A stretch of 36,429 nucleotides of DNA from Lysobacterales bacterium. GTDB taxonomy: Bacteria; Pseudomonadota; Gammaproteobacteria; Xanthomonadales; Xanthomonadaceae. The notes beneath the pieces were generated by a model that was given only the letters and a program-made list of their open reading frames with translations, was not told the DNA's origin and did not search any database. The DNA is taken from contig JAFLEB010000011.1 in NCBI GenBank assembly GCA_017302075.1, positions 1 through 36,429 of the forward strand, written 5' to 3'. Of this stretch, positions 1 to 9,465 are shown one piece after another (position 1 is the first letter of the stretch; every line of letters begins with the position of its first letter). Position numbers and translations under genes: made by a program.

Positions 1-158
1 CGCGCGACCCGCCGCAGGTCCAGGCAGCCGGACTGGCCGTCGCCGCCGGCGCGCGGCATCGCCACGCCCGCCTCCACGAACACGGGGACGCAGGCGGCAT
101 CGACCGAACCGCTCCACGCCACGCCCACGAGCAACGCCAGGACCGCCAGCTTCCGCAT
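1..158 (-). CDS. Exported protein of unknown function (N-terminal part only)
   Basis: The reading frame starts at an ATG whose complement is at 156-158, preceded by a good GGAGG ribosome-binding site, and runs off the left edge after about 52 codons. The first 21 residues form a typical Sec signal peptide: MRK, then a hydrophobic stretch (LAVLALLVGVAW), then a likely cut near SVDA|A. The visible mature part is short, with cysteines in ACVPVF and GCLDL. No family can be assigned from this fragment. It is divergent from the diguanylate cyclase gene, with 77 bp between the two starts. Confidence 0.6.
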   Translation of the reverse strand, partial: MRKLAVLALLVGVAWSGSVDAACVPVFVEAGVAMPRAGGDGQSGCLDLRRVA

Positions 159-209
159 GCACACCTCCGGGCTGGTAATTGTGCCAGCACCGGACGGGAC
201 CAACTGCCC

Positions 210-215
210 TAGAAT
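210..215 (+). promoter_or_regulatory. -10-like element upstream of the diguanylate cyclase gene
   Basis: TAGAAT lies about 20 bp upstream of the ATG at 236. The same hexamer serves as -10 of the tRNA-Pro gene in this window. No convincing -35 is visible at 17 bp, so this is a partial promoter call. Confidence 0.35.
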
Positions 216-235
216 CGGGCGCAACGGGGTAAGGG

Positions 236-2080
236 ATGGCGACGTTGCGGGGAGCACGTGCGCATGGGTGGAGCTGGCTCGCGGGACTGGCGCTGTGGTG
301 CGCCGGCTTCGGCGTGGCCGCGGCGGCGACGGTCACGCCACTGGTGCTGGACGCGGAAACCAGTTCGATCCCGCTCAGCCCTCGCATCGCTTACCGCCAC
401 GATGCCGGTGCCGCCGACGGCGCCACCGAAGCCTTCCGCCGCGCGGAGGCCGGGGAATTCCAGCCGCTGCCCGACGGCACGCCCACCTTCGGCTTCCAGG
501 ACGGCGCCTACTGGTTCTACCTGCCGCTGGTGAACCGCGACGCCGCGGAACCGCGCTGGCTGCTGGTCCAGGAATACGCGCTCAGCGACCAGGTCGACCT
601 CTACCTGCGCTATCCCGATGGCCGCATCGAACACGCGTCGAGCGGCGACCATGCGCCGTTCAACAGTCGTTTCATCCGCTACCGCTACCCGAACTTCCGC
701 CTCGACCTGCCGCCCGGCCAACGGGTGGAGGTGCTGTTCCGCGTGCAGAGCGAAAGCTCGATGCAGGTGCCGCTGGTGCTGTACACGCCGAAGGCCTTTG
801 CCGAGCTGATGCGCGACGCGCAATTCTCGACCGGCCTGTACTACGACATCGTGCTGGCGTTGCTGTTCTACAACTTCGTGCTATGGGTAATGCTGCGCGA
901 CGGCGGCTATTTCTGGTACCTGCTGCACACCGGCGCGTTCGGGCTGGTGCTGTTCACCCTCAATGGCTACGGCTTCGAGTACTTCTGGCCGAACTGGCCG
1001 TGGATGGCCGACGCCGCGGTGCCGCTGTCGATCTGCCTGGCGCTGATCGGCATGCAGCAGTTCTCGCGCAGCTTCCTCGAACTGCGCGAGCGCTGGCCGG
1101 CCGGCAACCGGGTCAGCCTGGCCCTGATCGGCTTCTTCGTGCTGCTGGGGATCGCCTCGTTCTGGCTGCCCTACAGCACTTCGACGCCCCTGGCCTCGCG
1201 CATGGTGCTGCTCGGCGTGCTGTGGATCATCGTCGCCACCATCGTGATGCTGCGCCGCGGTTACCGCCCGGCGCGCCTGTTCCTGCTCGCCTGGTCGCTG
1301 TTCCTGGCCGGCACCGCGGCCTTCACCCTGCTGGCGTTCGGGATCATCCCGCGCAACTTCTGGACCCTCAACGGCGTGCAGATCGGCTCCGCGCTGGAGA
1401 TGCTGCTGCTCTCGCTGGCGCTGGGCTCGCGCTATGCCGGCCTGCGCAACGAGAACATCCGCATCGTGCAGGAGACCAACGAGAAGCTGGAGCGCAGCGT
1501 CGTCGACCGCACCCGCCAGCTGCGCACGGCCATGGCGCAATTGGGCGAGGCGAACGTGCAGCTGCGCGAATACAGTCGCCGCGACCCGCTCACCGGCGTG
1601 TACAACCGCCGCCACTTCCGCGAAGCCTTGGAGCAGGCGCTGGCCGCCCGCCAGGGCAGCGGCGGGCCGTTGGCGTTGCTGCTGCTCGACCTCGATCATT
1701 TCAAGCGGATCAACGATACCCACGGCCACCTGGCCGGCGACGATTGCCTGAACCATGCCGCGCGCCGGATCGAGGAAGTCGCCGCGCCGCGCGGGGGCGT
1801 GGTCGCGCGCTTCGGCGGCGAGGAATTCGTGGTGATCCTGCCCGGGCTGGATGCGCAGGAGGCCTTGCAGGTCGCCGAGGCGATCCGCCTGCGCATCCAC
1901 CAGCTGCCGGTGGAGTCCGGCGGCAAGCAGATCCGGCTCAGCGCCAGCATCGGCTTGCACACCGTCGACGGCGAGCGCGGCGACGCGCCGGAAGAGATCA
2001 TCCGCATCGCCGACGAGGCGCTCTACCGCGCCAAGGACGACGGCCGCAACTGCGTGCGGCATTCGGTCAGCGCGGCCTGA
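236..2080 (+). CDS. Membrane-bound diguanylate cyclase (7TM-DISM + GGDEF)
   Basis: Predicted to make cyclic di-GMP at the inner membrane in response to an external signal. In order: signal peptide or first membrane segment (residues about 10-31), a periplasmic sensor resembling 7TMR-DISMED2 (about 33-185), seven membrane segments (about 195-398), a short coiled coil (about 405-445) and a GGDEF domain (about 447-608). The active-site loop is GGEEF at 527-531. The upstream inhibitory I-site RxxD is absent (PRGG at 518-521), so product inhibition through that site is not expected. The start at 236 has only a poor, very close purine tract (AAGGG), so initiation is uncertain, but this frame gives the hydrophobic leader. 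It converges on hutH and has no obvious operon partner. Confidence 0.9.
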   Translation: MATLRGARAHGWSWLAGLALWCAGFGVAAAATVTPLVLDAETSSIPLSPRIAYRHDAGAADGATEAFRRAEAGEFQPLPDGTPTFGFQDGAYWFYLPLVNRDAAEPRWLLVQEYALSDQVDLYLRYPDGRIEHASSGDHAPFNSRFIRYRYPNFRLDLPPGQRVEVLFRVQSESSMQVPLVLYTPKAFAELMRDAQFSTGLYYDIVLALLFYNFVLWVMLRDGGYFWYLLHTGAFGLVLFTLNGYGFEYFWPNWPWMADAAVPLSICLALIGMQQFSRSFLELRERWPAGNRVSLALIGFFVLLGIASFWLPYSTSTPLASRMVLLGVLWIIVATIVMLRRGYRPARLFLLAWSLFLAGTAAFTLLAFGIIPRNFWTLNGVQIGSALEMLLLSLALGSRYAGLRNENIRIVQETNEKLERSVVDRTRQLRTAMAQLGEANVQLREYSRRDPLTGVYNRRHFREALEQALAARQGSGGPLALLLLDLDHFKRINDTHGHLAGDDCLNHAARRIEEVAAPRGGVVARFGGEEFVVILPGLDAQEALQVAEAIRLRIHQLPVESGGKQIRLSASIGLHTVDGERGDAPEEIIRIADEALYRAKDDGRNCVRHSVSAA

Positions 2081-2090
2081 GCCGATCCTA

Positions 2091-2110
2091 GCGCGCCGTG
2101 GATGGCGCGC
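2091..2110. terminator. Short GC hairpin between converging genes
   Basis: A perfect 7-bp stem (GCGCGCC / GGCGCGC) with a 6-base loop lies between the stops of the diguanylate cyclase and hutH. There is no T tract, so it may be a weak or non-intrinsic terminator. Confidence 0.3.
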
Positions 2111-2169
2111 AATGAGTCCCGAAGCCGGATGCGGCGCGCCACGAGCGACGGTGCGAGCGCCCGCTGTCG

Positions 2170-4068
2170 CTACTGCATCACTGCCCGCGCCGCCGCCAGC
2201 ACGCTGCCATCGGCCACCATCCACACCGCGGCTGCCACTTCGCCGTCCATCGCGCGGTCGCGGTCGAGGAACGGGATTCGCGCGCGGATCGCCGCATGCG
2301 CCGCCGCCACCGCCCGCCCCGGGCGGAACGCGGGCGAGGCCGCGAGTTCAGCGCGCAGACCTTCGACTTCGGCGAGGAAGCCCGCGCGCTCGGCAGCGTC
2401 CGGCAACGGGCCGCCCTGCACCTTCGCGGCGAAGGCATCGGCATCGCTGCGACCGGCGAGTTCGCGCGCGGCGTTGATCATGTCGCGGCGCAGGTCCAGC
2501 GCCTGCGCGGCGGTGTACAGCTCCAGGCCCAGCACCTTGCCCAGGTCGTGCGCCATCGCCAGCACATGGCGCGCCTCGTTGGCGCCCATCGAGACATGGT
2601 CCTCGGCGTTGGCCGACGTGGGCACCGAATACACCGAGGCCGGCATCGCGCGGCTGGCGAGGTCGTTGACGATCGCCGCTGCGGTGTACTGCACGATCAT
2701 GTGCCCGGACTCGGTGCCGTCCTCGTTGCCGATCAGGAACGCCGGCAACCCGTCGTTGGTGGCGGGGTCCACCAGCTTGTTGAGCCGGCGCTCGCTGATC
2801 GAGGCCAGCACCGGGATCGCGGCCTTGAGGTAACTCATCGCCAGCGCCAGCGGCATGCCGTGGAAATGCCCCGCGGAGATCACTTGTTCCTCGACGTGTT
2901 CCGCCTGCTTGTCGGGGAAGACCAGCGGGTTGTCGGTGACCGCGTTCAGCTCGATATCGAGCACGCGCTTGGCCTGGGCCAGCGCATCGCGCACCGCGCC
3001 GTGCACCTGCGGGATGCAGCGCAGCGAATAGCTGTCCTGTGGCTGGTGCTTCTTGCCGCCGCGGAACGGGCGGAAGCGGCGGTAGAACTTCTCGCGGCCA
3101 TGGCGTTGCCCGAACGGCACCCAGTCCCAGCCGATGTCGAAGGTCAGCGCGCGCGCCGCAGGATCGTCCCAACTGCCCGGCAACCACGGCCGGAAGCGCG
3201 GCACGAGGTGGTACGGGATGTCGGCCAGGGTGGAGCCATCCAGCAGGCGCAGCAGGTGCGCGGCGGTACCGACCTGGCCGGGATGCGGGCGCAGCGCGTG
3301 CACCTCGGGGGCGAACGCGCCCAGCCGGCCGGCGAACGCATCGAGCGTCATCGCCGCGGCGAGGTCGGCGGTGTCCAGCAGGTCGTCCAGCGCCTGCACC
3401 GCCAGCACGCCGGTGGCCAGCATCTGCGCGGTGCCGTTGTTCAGCGCCAGGCCTTCCTTGTACGACAGCGCGACCGGCGCCAGTCCCTTGCGCGCGAGCG
3501 CGTCGCGGCCGGGCACGCGCTCGCCATCGACGAAGGCTTCGCCGCCGCCCAGCAGGACGATGGCCAGGTGCGACAACGGCGCCAGGTCGCCGGAGGCACC
3601 GACCGAGCCCAGCTGCGGTACCACCGGCACGATGCCCGCATTGAGCATGTCCGCCAGCGCCTGCACCGTCTGCACGCGGATGCCGGAGTGCCCGCGCAGC
3701 AGGGTGTTGATGCGGATGCACAGCATCGCCCGCACCACCTCCGGCGCGAACGGCTCGCCGACGCAGACCGCGTGGGTGACGATCAGGTTGTCCTGCAGCT
3801 CGATGTGCGGCGAACGCCCGGAGCGCGCCGCGCCCGGCAATTCGTCGCGCAGCGGGTGCGCGCCGAGCAGCTTGTCGGCATTGCTGCCGAAGCCGGTGGA
3901 GACGCCGTAGATCGGCTCCTCGCGGGCGACCTGGGCGGCGAGGAAATCGGCGGCCGCGGCCACCCGTCGCAGGGCGCCGGGATGGAGCCGCACCGTGGCG
4001 CCACGCGCGACCGCGACCAGTTGCGCGCGGTTCAGCGACTGTCCGTCCAGCAGGATGTCGGTGCTCAT
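2170..4068 (-). CDS. hutH: Histidine ammonia-lyase (MIO family), enlarged form
   Basis: Removes ammonia from histidine to give urocanate. The MIO cofactor triad Ala-Ser-Gly is at residues 158-160 in [14 protein letters not shown]. Residues matching the P. putida HutH active site are all present: Tyr54, His99 (in LIVTH), Asn211, Gln344, Tyr347, Arg350, Phe402 and Glu489 ([11 protein letters not shown]). Glu489 favours histidine over phenylalanine or tyrosine. The protein is 632 aa against about 510 for ordinary HutH. Much of the excess is an aromatic/arginine-rich insertion at about 280-340, just before QDSYSLR. Its ATG overlaps the hisS stop by four bases (ATGA), so translation is probably coupled. 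No hutU, hutI or hutG is nearby, so a role other than the standard Hut pathway is possible. Confidence 0.85.
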   Translation of the reverse strand: MSTDILLDGQSLNRAQLVAVARGATVRLHPGALRRVAAAADFLAAQVAREEPIYGVSTGFGSNADKLLGAHPLRDELPGAARSGRSPHIELQDNLIVTHAVCVGEPFAPEVVRAMLCIRINTLLRGHSGIRVQTVQALADMLNAGIVPVVPQLGSVGASGDLAPLSHLAIVLLGGGEAFVDGERVPGRDALARKGLAPVALSYKEGLALNNGTAQMLATGVLAVQALDDLLDTADLAAAMTLDAFAGRLGAFAPEVHALRPHPGQVGTAAHLLRLLDGSTLADIPYHLVPRFRPWLPGSWDDPAARALTFDIGWDWVPFGQRHGREKFYRRFRPFRGGKKHQPQDSYSLRCIPQVHGAVRDALAQAKRVLDIELNAVTDNPLVFPDKQAEHVEEQVISAGHFHGMPLALAMSYLKAAIPVLASISERRLNKLVDPATNDGLPAFLIGNEDGTESGHMIVQYTAAAIVNDLASRAMPASVYSVPTSANAEDHVSMGANEARHVLAMAHDLGKVLGLELYTAAQALDLRRDMINAARELAGRSDADAFAAKVQGGPLPDAAERAGFLAEVEGLRAELAASPAFRPGRAVAAAHAAIRARIPFLDRDRAMDGEVAAAVWMVADGSVLAAARAVMQ

Positions 4069-5438
4069 GCCAAGGTGCCCTCGCGGAACGTGCGGGCCCG
4101 CGCCAGCGCCTCGGGCAGGTCCCCATCGGCGACCTCGAACTGGTCGCCGCGCTGCAGGTCCTTCACCGCGACCACGCCGCGCGCCGCCTCGTCCTCGCCG
4201 CGGATGGCGACAAAGCGGATCCCGGCTTTGTCGGCGTACTGCAGCTGCTTGCCCAGCTTGCGCGCCTCGAGTTGCGTTTCCACGTTCAGGCCCGCCGCGC
4301 GCAAGCGCTGCGACAGCGCGAGCGCATGCTCCAGGCCGGCCTCGTCGAGCAGCGCGACCAGCACGTCCACCGAACTCGCGGCGGTGCCGACCAGGCCGGC
4401 CTCGCGCAGCTGGTAGAACAGGCGGGTCAGGCCGATCGAGATGCCGACGCCCGGCAGCTTGGACTTGGTGTAGTGGCTGGCCAGGTTCTCGTAGCGCCCG
4501 CCGGAGCAGATCGAGCCGATCTGCGGATAGGCATCGAGCGTGGTCTCGTAGACCACGCCCGTGTAGTAGTCGAGCCCGCGCGCGATCGACAGGTTCAGGG
4601 CATAGCGGGCCTCGTCGACGCCCAGCGCGCGAAGCTGCTGCAGGATCGCCCGCAGTTCCGCGCGGCCTTCCTCGAACAGCGCGGTGCCCGCGCCCAGCGC
4701 ATCGAGCTTCGCCAGCGCATCGTCGTGTCCCTGCGAACGCACCTTCGAGAACGCCATCAGCCGGTCGACGACCGCATCGGCCAGGCCGAACCCGTCGCCG
4801 GCCAGGGTCGCGCGCACCGCCTCCTCGCCGCGCTTGTCGAGCTTGTCCAGTTCGCGCAGGACCGCGAACTGCGCCTCGCCCTCGATGCCCTGCCCCTCGA
4901 AGTAGCCGCGCAGCAGCTTGCGGTGGTTGAGCTGGATGGTGAACTCGCCGATCGCCAGGCGCTCGAACACCGCGGCGATCACCGCCGGCACCTCGGCGTC
5001 GAAGCGCGGCGACAGCGCATCCTTGCCGATCACGTCGATGTCGCACTGGTAGAACTCGCGGAAGCGCCCGCGCTGCGCGCGCTCGCCGCGGTACACGCGC
5101 TGCATCTGGTAGCGGCGGAACGGGAAGGCGAGCTCGTGCTCGTGCTCCGCCACGTAGCGCGCCAGCGGCACGGTGAGGTCGAAGCGCAGGGCGAGCTCGG
5201 GCAGGCCCTCGTCGCGCTTCTCCAGCGCGCCGGTCGACTGCACGAAGTAGACCTGGCGCTCGGTCTCGCCCCCGGACTTGGTCAGCAGGATCTCCGACAG
5301 CTCCATCACCGGCGTCTCCACCGGCAGGAAACCGAAGCCCTCGAAGGTCCGGCGGATGGCGTCCAGCATGCGCTGGAACGCGATCTGGTCGCGGGGCAAC
5401 AGCTCCATGACCCCGGGCGGGGTGCGAGGCTTGATCAA
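4065..5438 (-). CDS. hisS: Histidyl-tRNA synthetase
   Basis: Class II aminoacyl-tRNA synthetase that charges tRNA-His in the cytoplasm; 457 aa. Motif 2 with its arginine-rich loop is at about 107-138 ([18 protein letters not shown]). The HisRS signatures RGLDYYTG (287-294) and SGGRYENL (312-319) and motif 3 ([11 protein letters not shown], 330-340) are intact, followed by an anticodon-binding domain (about 355-450). I place the start at a TTG (complement at 5436-5438), giving the N-terminus (M)IKPRTPPG shared by Xanthomonadaceae HisRS, with a GGAG upstream. An ATG nine codons further in (MELLPR) is the alternative. The stop overlaps the hutH start. Confidence 0.93.
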   Translation of the reverse strand: MIKPRTPPGVMELLPRDQIAFQRMLDAIRRTFEGFGFLPVETPVMELSEILLTKSGGETERQVYFVQSTGALEKRDEGLPELALRFDLTVPLARYVAEHEHELAFPFRRYQMQRVYRGERAQRGRFREFYQCDIDVIGKDALSPRFDAEVPAVIAAVFERLAIGEFTIQLNHRKLLRGYFEGQGIEGEAQFAVLRELDKLDKRGEEAVRATLAGDGFGLADAVVDRLMAFSKVRSQGHDDALAKLDALGAGTALFEEGRAELRAILQQLRALGVDEARYALNLSIARGLDYYTGVVYETTLDAYPQIGSICSGGRYENLASHYTKSKLPGVGISIGLTRLFYQLREAGLVGTAASSVDVLVALLDEAGLEHALALSQRLRAAGLNVETQLEARKLGKQLQYADKAGIRFVAIRGEDEAARGVVAVKDLQRGDQFEVADGDLPEALARARTFREGTLA

Positions 5439-5504
5439 GGCGGGGACTCCGGCGCGGGAAGCCGCCAGTTTAACCGCCGGCGCGGGCCGGGCGCCCGCCC
5501 CCAC

Positions 5505-5533
5505 TTGCCCGGAACGCCGCCGCCCCCTAGAAT
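5505..5533 (+). promoter_or_regulatory. Sigma-70-type promoter of tRNA-Pro
   Basis: -35 TTGCCC (5505-5510) and -10 TAGAAT (5528-5533) are separated by exactly 17 bp. Transcription would begin about 7-9 bp before the mature tRNA at 5549. Confidence 0.75.
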
Positions 5534-5548
5534 GCGCGGCTATGCCGT

Positions 5549-5625
5549 CGGGGTGTAGCTCAGCCTGGTAGAGCGCTACGTTCGGGACGTAGAAGTCGCA
5601 GGTTCAAATCCTGTCTCCCCGACCA
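5549..5625 (+). tRNA. tRNA-Pro (anticodon CGG)
   Basis: A full 77-nt cloverleaf. The anticodon loop TTCGGGA reads CGG in a CTACG/CGTAG stem, G37 follows the anticodon as usual for tRNA-Pro, the T loop is TTCAAAT, and CCA (5623-5625) is encoded. The acceptor stem CGGGGTG/CTCCCCG has one U-U mismatch at pair 6-67. Promoter and terminator flank it closely. Confidence 0.95.
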
Positions 5626-5636
5626 ATCGATCCGCG

Positions 5637-5662
5637 AAAAACCGCCCACTGGGCGGTTTTTT
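5637..5662 (+). terminator. Intrinsic terminator of tRNA-Pro
   Basis: A stem AAAAACCGCCC / GGGCGGTTTTT with a 3-base loop ends in a T6 run, 11 bp past the tRNA. A textbook Rho-independent terminator. Confidence 0.92.
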
Positions 5663-5668
5663 CGTTTA

Positions 5669-5697
5669 GGCCGGCACGTGTCCTGTCCATGCCGGCC
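5669..5697. repeat. Inverted repeat upstream of the hybrid kinase
   Basis: Perfect 8-bp arms GGCCGGCA (5669-5676) and TGCCGGCC (5690-5697) with a 13-base spacer, about 90 bp before the likely kinase start. It could be an operator or an RNA hairpin in the leader; no function is known. Confidence 0.4.
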
Positions 5698-5786
5698 GCC
5701 ACGTTTCCCGGGTACGAACCATGCCCGGGTGGTACGTGCAGGATCCAGTCGCTCCAATCGCAGGCGGTCGCCCCGCCACGCTCGGC

Positions 5787-7349
5787 ATGGCCGTGCTGCG
5801 CCCGCTCGCGCTGCGCCTGGTGCTGCCGATGGCGCTGGTGGTGCTCGTGCTGTTCGGGCTGCTCGCCTATGAAGCCTGCCTGGACGATCCCGCGGGAAGC
5901 CCGGAACGCAGCGCGGCCCTGTGGCGCATCGCCGGCTTCCTGTTCGCCGGACTGTTGCTGGTGGCGGCATCCGGCTTGGCGATCGCGCACCGCGCCGCGC
6001 GCCCGATCGTGCAGCTGACCGAGGCCATCGAGCGGCTCGGCCGCGGCGAGCAGGTGCGCCTCGATGTCGACGAAGGGCCGCTCCTGGGCCGCCTGCAGCG
6101 CGGCGTCAACGACGCCTCGCAGGCGTTGGCGCGCAGCCGCAACCGGATGGAAAGCGCGCTCGGCAGGACGATGGTGGAGCTGGCCGACAAGAATGCGCGG
6201 CTCGAGGCCGCCAGCCAGTCGCGGGCGCGGTTCCTGGCCGCCGCCAGCCACGACCTGCGCCAGCCGCTGTACGCGCTCACCCTGTTCTCGTCGGCCCTGC
6301 GCTCCAGCGAATCCGATCCCGCCAAGCTGGCGCAGGTCATGCGCATCGAGGAGTGCGTGGCGTCGCTGGACCACCTGTTCTCGGAGCTGCTGGACCTGTC
6401 ACGGCTCGAGACCGGCGCGGTCCATCCGGCGATCGGCGACGTCCGCGTCGACGACGTGTTCGACGACGTCAGCCGCAACTTCCGCATGCTCGCCGAGTCA
6501 AGCGGGCTGCGCCTGGTGGTCCGCAAGACCGACGCCTGGGTGCGCACCGACCGCACCATGCTCACCCGGATCCTCAACAACCTGGTCAGCAATGCGCTGC
6601 GCTACACCGATGCCGGGGGCGTGCTGCTCGGCGTCCGCCACCAGGACTCGGGGGAGGTTCGCATCGATGTCTGGGACAGCGGCCGCGGCATCGCGCCCGA
6701 ACACCAGCCGAAGGTGTTCGAGGAGTTCTACCAGGTGGCGTCGCCGACGCCGGGCGATGGCGAGCGCCAACGCGGCCTGGGCCTGGGCTTGGCCACCGTG
6801 CGCAAGCTTGGCGACTTGTTGGGTTGCCGGATCACGCTCTGTTCCCGCCCGGGCCGCGGGACCTGCATCTCGTTGACGCTGCCCGCCGCGGCGCCGGATG
6901 CCCCCGCGCGGCACCCGCCGGACGCCGACCTGCCGCTCGATGTCAGCGGCTTGCGGGTGCTGGTGGTCGACGATGAACCCAGCATCCTCGAAGGCCTGCG
7001 CGCCCTGCTGGCCGAATGGGGCTGCGACATCCGCGCGGCGGCCGACGAGGCCGGCGCACTCGCGGCCATCGCGGGCTGGATCGACCCGCCCGACCTGGTG
7101 ATCAGCGACCTGCGCCTGCGCGAGGGCCGCAGCGGCGTGGACGTGCTGCGCGCGGTGGCGCGGCACCATGGCCAGGACCCGGCGGCCCCCGGCTTCGCGC
7201 GCCTGCTGGTCACCGGCGAAACCCGCAGCGACCGCATCGGCGAGATTGCCGCTCACCGGATCCCGGTGCTGTTCAAGCCGGTGTCGCCGCAGAAGCTGCG
7301 CGAGGCGATGCTGGCCGCCGTGTTCGCCAACCGCGCCGCGCCGCATTGA
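5787..7349 (+). CDS. Hybrid sensor histidine kinase (HAMP-HisKA-HATPase-REC)
   Basis: Inner-membrane two-component kinase. Counting from the ATG at 5787 (520 aa): two membrane segments (about 5-28 and 47-67), a HAMP-like linker, phospho-accepting His155 in ASHDLRQPLYAL, N-box NNLVSNALRY, G-boxes DSGRGIAP and GLGLGLATV, then a C-terminal receiver with Asp441 (ISDLRL) and Lys497 (LFKPVS). An in-frame ATG at 5721 would add 22 residues without a better ribosome-binding site; the 5787 start places basic Arg residues just before the first membrane segment. The HDLRQPL H-box recurs in the truncated kinase at 35604. The next gene starts 10 bp downstream. The stimulus is unknown. Lying beside the T6SS, it could feed the LuxR-type regulator at 21132, but that is inference. 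Confidence 0.88.
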   Translation: MAVLRPLALRLVLPMALVVLVLFGLLAYEACLDDPAGSPERSAALWRIAGFLFAGLLLVAASGLAIAHRAARPIVQLTEAIERLGRGEQVRLDVDEGPLLGRLQRGVNDASQALARSRNRMESALGRTMVELADKNARLEAASQSRARFLAAASHDLRQPLYALTLFSSALRSSESDPAKLAQVMRIEECVASLDHLFSELLDLSRLETGAVHPAIGDVRVDDVFDDVSRNFRMLAESSGLRLVVRKTDAWVRTDRTMLTRILNNLVSNALRYTDAGGVLLGVRHQDSGEVRIDVWDSGRGIAPEHQPKVFEEFYQVASPTPGDGERQRGLGLGLATVRKLGDLLGCRITLCSRPGRGTCISLTLPAAAPDAPARHPPDADLPLDVSGLRVLVVDDEPSILEGLRALLAEWGCDIRAAADEAGALAAIAGWIDPPDLVISDLRLREGRSGVDVLRAVARHHGQDPAAPGFARLLVTGETRSDRIGEIAAHRIPVLFKPVSPQKLREAMLAAVFANRAAPH

Positions 7350-7359
7350 CGCCCTTCGC

Positions 7360-8937
7360 ATGACCGACGCCTTCAGCTACGACCTCCTCGAATATCCGTC
7401 GCACGTGCACCCACAGGCGCACCCCTCGCGCCTGGCCGCGATCGGTCGGCTGCACGGGCTGGCTTCCGCATCTCCCGCGGCCTGCCGCCTGCTGGAAGTC
7501 GGCTGCGGCGATGGCCTGCAGTTGCTTACCCTGGCGATGGCCTACCCGCGTAGCCGCTTCGTCGGCATCGACCTGTCACGGGCGGCGATCGCGCGCGGGG
7601 AAGCCATGCGGCGAACCCTCGGGCTGGACAACCTGCAGCTGGTCGCGGCCGACCTGGCCGAGTGGGATCCGGGTCCATCGCCCTTCGATTACATCGTCGC
7701 CCATGGGTTCTACTCGTGGGTCCCGGATTGCGTGCGCGAGCGCCTGCTCGCGCTGTGCCGGCAGGCGCTGTCGGCGCATGGCATCGCCTACGTGAGCTAC
7801 AACGCCCTGCCCGGCTGCCACCTCCGGCGGCTGATGTGGGACATGCTGCGCCACCACACCCGCGGCATCGAGGATCCACGGGAACGCATCGCGGCGGCAT
7901 GCGCCTTGCTGGAATGCCTCGACACCGATGTCGCGGGTTCGAAGCTCTATGGCGAGATCATCCGCAGCGAGGCACGCGACCTGCTCCGCCGCACCGAGAT
8001 GTCGGTGCTGTTCCACGACGATCTGGCCGACATCAACCAGCCGTTCTCGATCACCGACTTCGCGGCGCATGCAGCGGCAAGCGGGCTACGGTATCTCGCC
8101 GAGGCCGACTATCACGAGGCGAGCGATGCCGGGCTGGCGCCAGGCGCCCGCGAACGGCTCGCGGCACGCACGAACGGTGATCGCCTGCAACGCGAGCAGT
8201 ACCTGGACTACCTGAAGGGCCGTCGGTTCCGCCAGACCCTGCTCTGCCATGCCGAAGCGTCGATGCGCGAAGCGCCCGACAGCGCGATGGTGCGCGGGCT
8301 GCACGCCGTGGGCCACCTCCGCATCGATGCGGCCGACGGCGGCACGCTCGACCTCGCACAAGGCGTGGCCGCCTGTTTCACCAGCGGCGATGGCGCCGCG
8401 CTGACCACCGACCATCCGGTGATCAAGGCCGCGTTGGCGGTCATCGGCAACGCGTTCCCCGGGGCGCCCGGCTTCGAGGACGTGCTGGCTGCCGCACGCG
8501 AGGCCAGCCGGAGCCCGCATTCCATCGAGGCGGACGCGCAGGCGTTGACGCACGCCTGGCTATCGGCCTTCGAGCTGGGCTTGCTGACCCTGCACTGCGA
8601 TCCGCCTGATTTCGCGACCGAAGCCGGCGCCAAGCCCAAGGTCAATGCGCTTGCGCGGATGCAGGTGGAATCCGGATCCGACCTGCTCACCAGCCTGCGC
8701 CCGTCGATGGTACGCGTGGACAGCGTGCTGGCGATCGAGTTGATCCGACTGCTGGATGGCAACCGCGATCGCGCCGCCCTGCGCCGCGACCTCGCGGCGC
8801 GCATGGTCGAACGCGAGGCATCTGCGCCTGCGGCCGACGCGAGCGCGCACGATGCCGCCTGGTGGGAAGCCCGGCTCGACGGGATGCTGGAAGACGGATT
8901 GCGCCAGACCGCGCGGATGGCGCTGCTGGTGGCCTGA
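7360..8937 (+). CDS. SAM-dependent methyltransferase with regulatory domain
   Basis: A 525-aa protein with a class I methyltransferase fold at the N-terminus (SAM motif LLEVGCGDG at 44-52, acidic residue Asp71 in FVGIDLS, motif VAADLAEWDP near 95-104). It continues into a segment like the MethyTransf_Reg family (about 212-295, FHDDLADINQPF) and a long C-terminal region like that of bacterial protein-lysine methyltransferases. It has no signal peptide or membrane segment, so it is cytoplasmic. The substrate cannot be read from sequence. The start follows the kinase stop by 10 bp, so the two are probably co-transcribed. The gene converges on tssE with only 12 bp between stops. A protein substrate within the signalling or secretion system is a speculation. 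Confidence 0.82.
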   Translation: MTDAFSYDLLEYPSHVHPQAHPSRLAAIGRLHGLASASPAACRLLEVGCGDGLQLLTLAMAYPRSRFVGIDLSRAAIARGEAMRRTLGLDNLQLVAADLAEWDPGPSPFDYIVAHGFYSWVPDCVRERLLALCRQALSAHGIAYVSYNALPGCHLRRLMWDMLRHHTRGIEDPRERIAAACALLECLDTDVAGSKLYGEIIRSEARDLLRRTEMSVLFHDDLADINQPFSITDFAAHAAASGLRYLAEADYHEASDAGLAPGARERLAARTNGDRLQREQYLDYLKGRRFRQTLLCHAEASMREAPDSAMVRGLHAVGHLRIDAADGGTLDLAQGVAACFTSGDGAALTTDHPVIKAALAVIGNAFPGAPGFEDVLAAAREASRSPHSIEADAQALTHAWLSAFELGLLTLHCDPPDFATEAGAKPKVNALARMQVESGSDLLTSLRPSMVRVDSVLAIELIRLLDGNRDRAALRRDLAARMVEREASAPAADASAHDAAWWEARLDGMLEDGLRQTARMALLVA

Positions 8938-8949
8938 GGCAGGCGCGGC

Positions 8950-9390
8950 TCAGCGGACCACGTAGGTCTGCGTGTTGAGCTGCAGCACCGCGTCGAACTG
9001 CACCTTCTCGCCGAGTTCCCCGAGCTCCATCAGCGCATCGATGCGGAAGCGCAGCGCGCGATCCAGTTCGCGCTGCGGCTCCAGGGCCACGCGGACACGG
9101 GTGAGACGCGATTCATGCAACGCGATCGCCTGCTCCAGCGACCGGCGGATGCGGTCGCGATCGTGCGGGCTCAGCAGGCTGTAGGACGAGAAGTCGAGGA
9201 TGCCGTAGGTCAGCGAGGACGCGCGGCATTCCTTGAAGGCCTCGGGGATCAGGCGCGCCGCCTCGGAACGCGTGTTGAGCAGGTGCTCGAGGTCCCGAGA
9301 CACCCCGTTGCGGATGTCCTGCAGCGCAGGACGCCGCCCGCCATCCTCGGACAACGGCGCATCCACCAGGCGATCCATCAGGCTGCGCAT
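8950..9390 (-). CDS. tssE: T6SS baseplate wedge protein TssE (gp25-like)
   Basis: 146 aa, the family's normal size. TssE is the cytoplasmic baseplate component related to phage T4 gp25 that joins the baseplate to the first sheath ring. Conserved gp25/TssE blocks are visible: VSRDLEHLLNTR (30-41), YGILDFSS (62-69) and the glutamate-containing HESRLTRVRV (92-101). It is last in the tssB-tssC-hcp-tssE unit, 75 bp after hcp. The first ATG is used; a second in-frame Met four codons later (MDRL) is possible, as neither has a strong ribosome-binding site. Confidence 0.93.
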   Translation of the reverse strand: MRSLMDRLVDAPLSEDGGRRPALQDIRNGVSRDLEHLLNTRSEAARLIPEAFKECRASSLTYGILDFSSYSLLSPHDRDRIRRSLEQAIALHESRLTRVRVALEPQRELDRALRFRIDALMELGELGEKVQFDAVLQLNTQTYVVR

Positions 9391-9465
9391 CGCAGGGATT
9401 TCCCGTTTCTACCGGAGGCGCTGGCCCACCCGCGATGCGGGCAGGCCAGTCGCAGGCGACCCAAC

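Noticed and set aside
2296..4416. Long plus-strand open frame opposite hutH/hisS
   Set aside because: Shadow of the real genes: GC-rich codon positions keep the antisense frame open. Its translation is Arg/Gly/His-rich with no family pattern.
5549..5625. tRNA-Pro as attachment site of a T6SS island
   Set aside because: By eye I found no second copy of the tRNA 3' end in the window, and no integrase or transposase is present.
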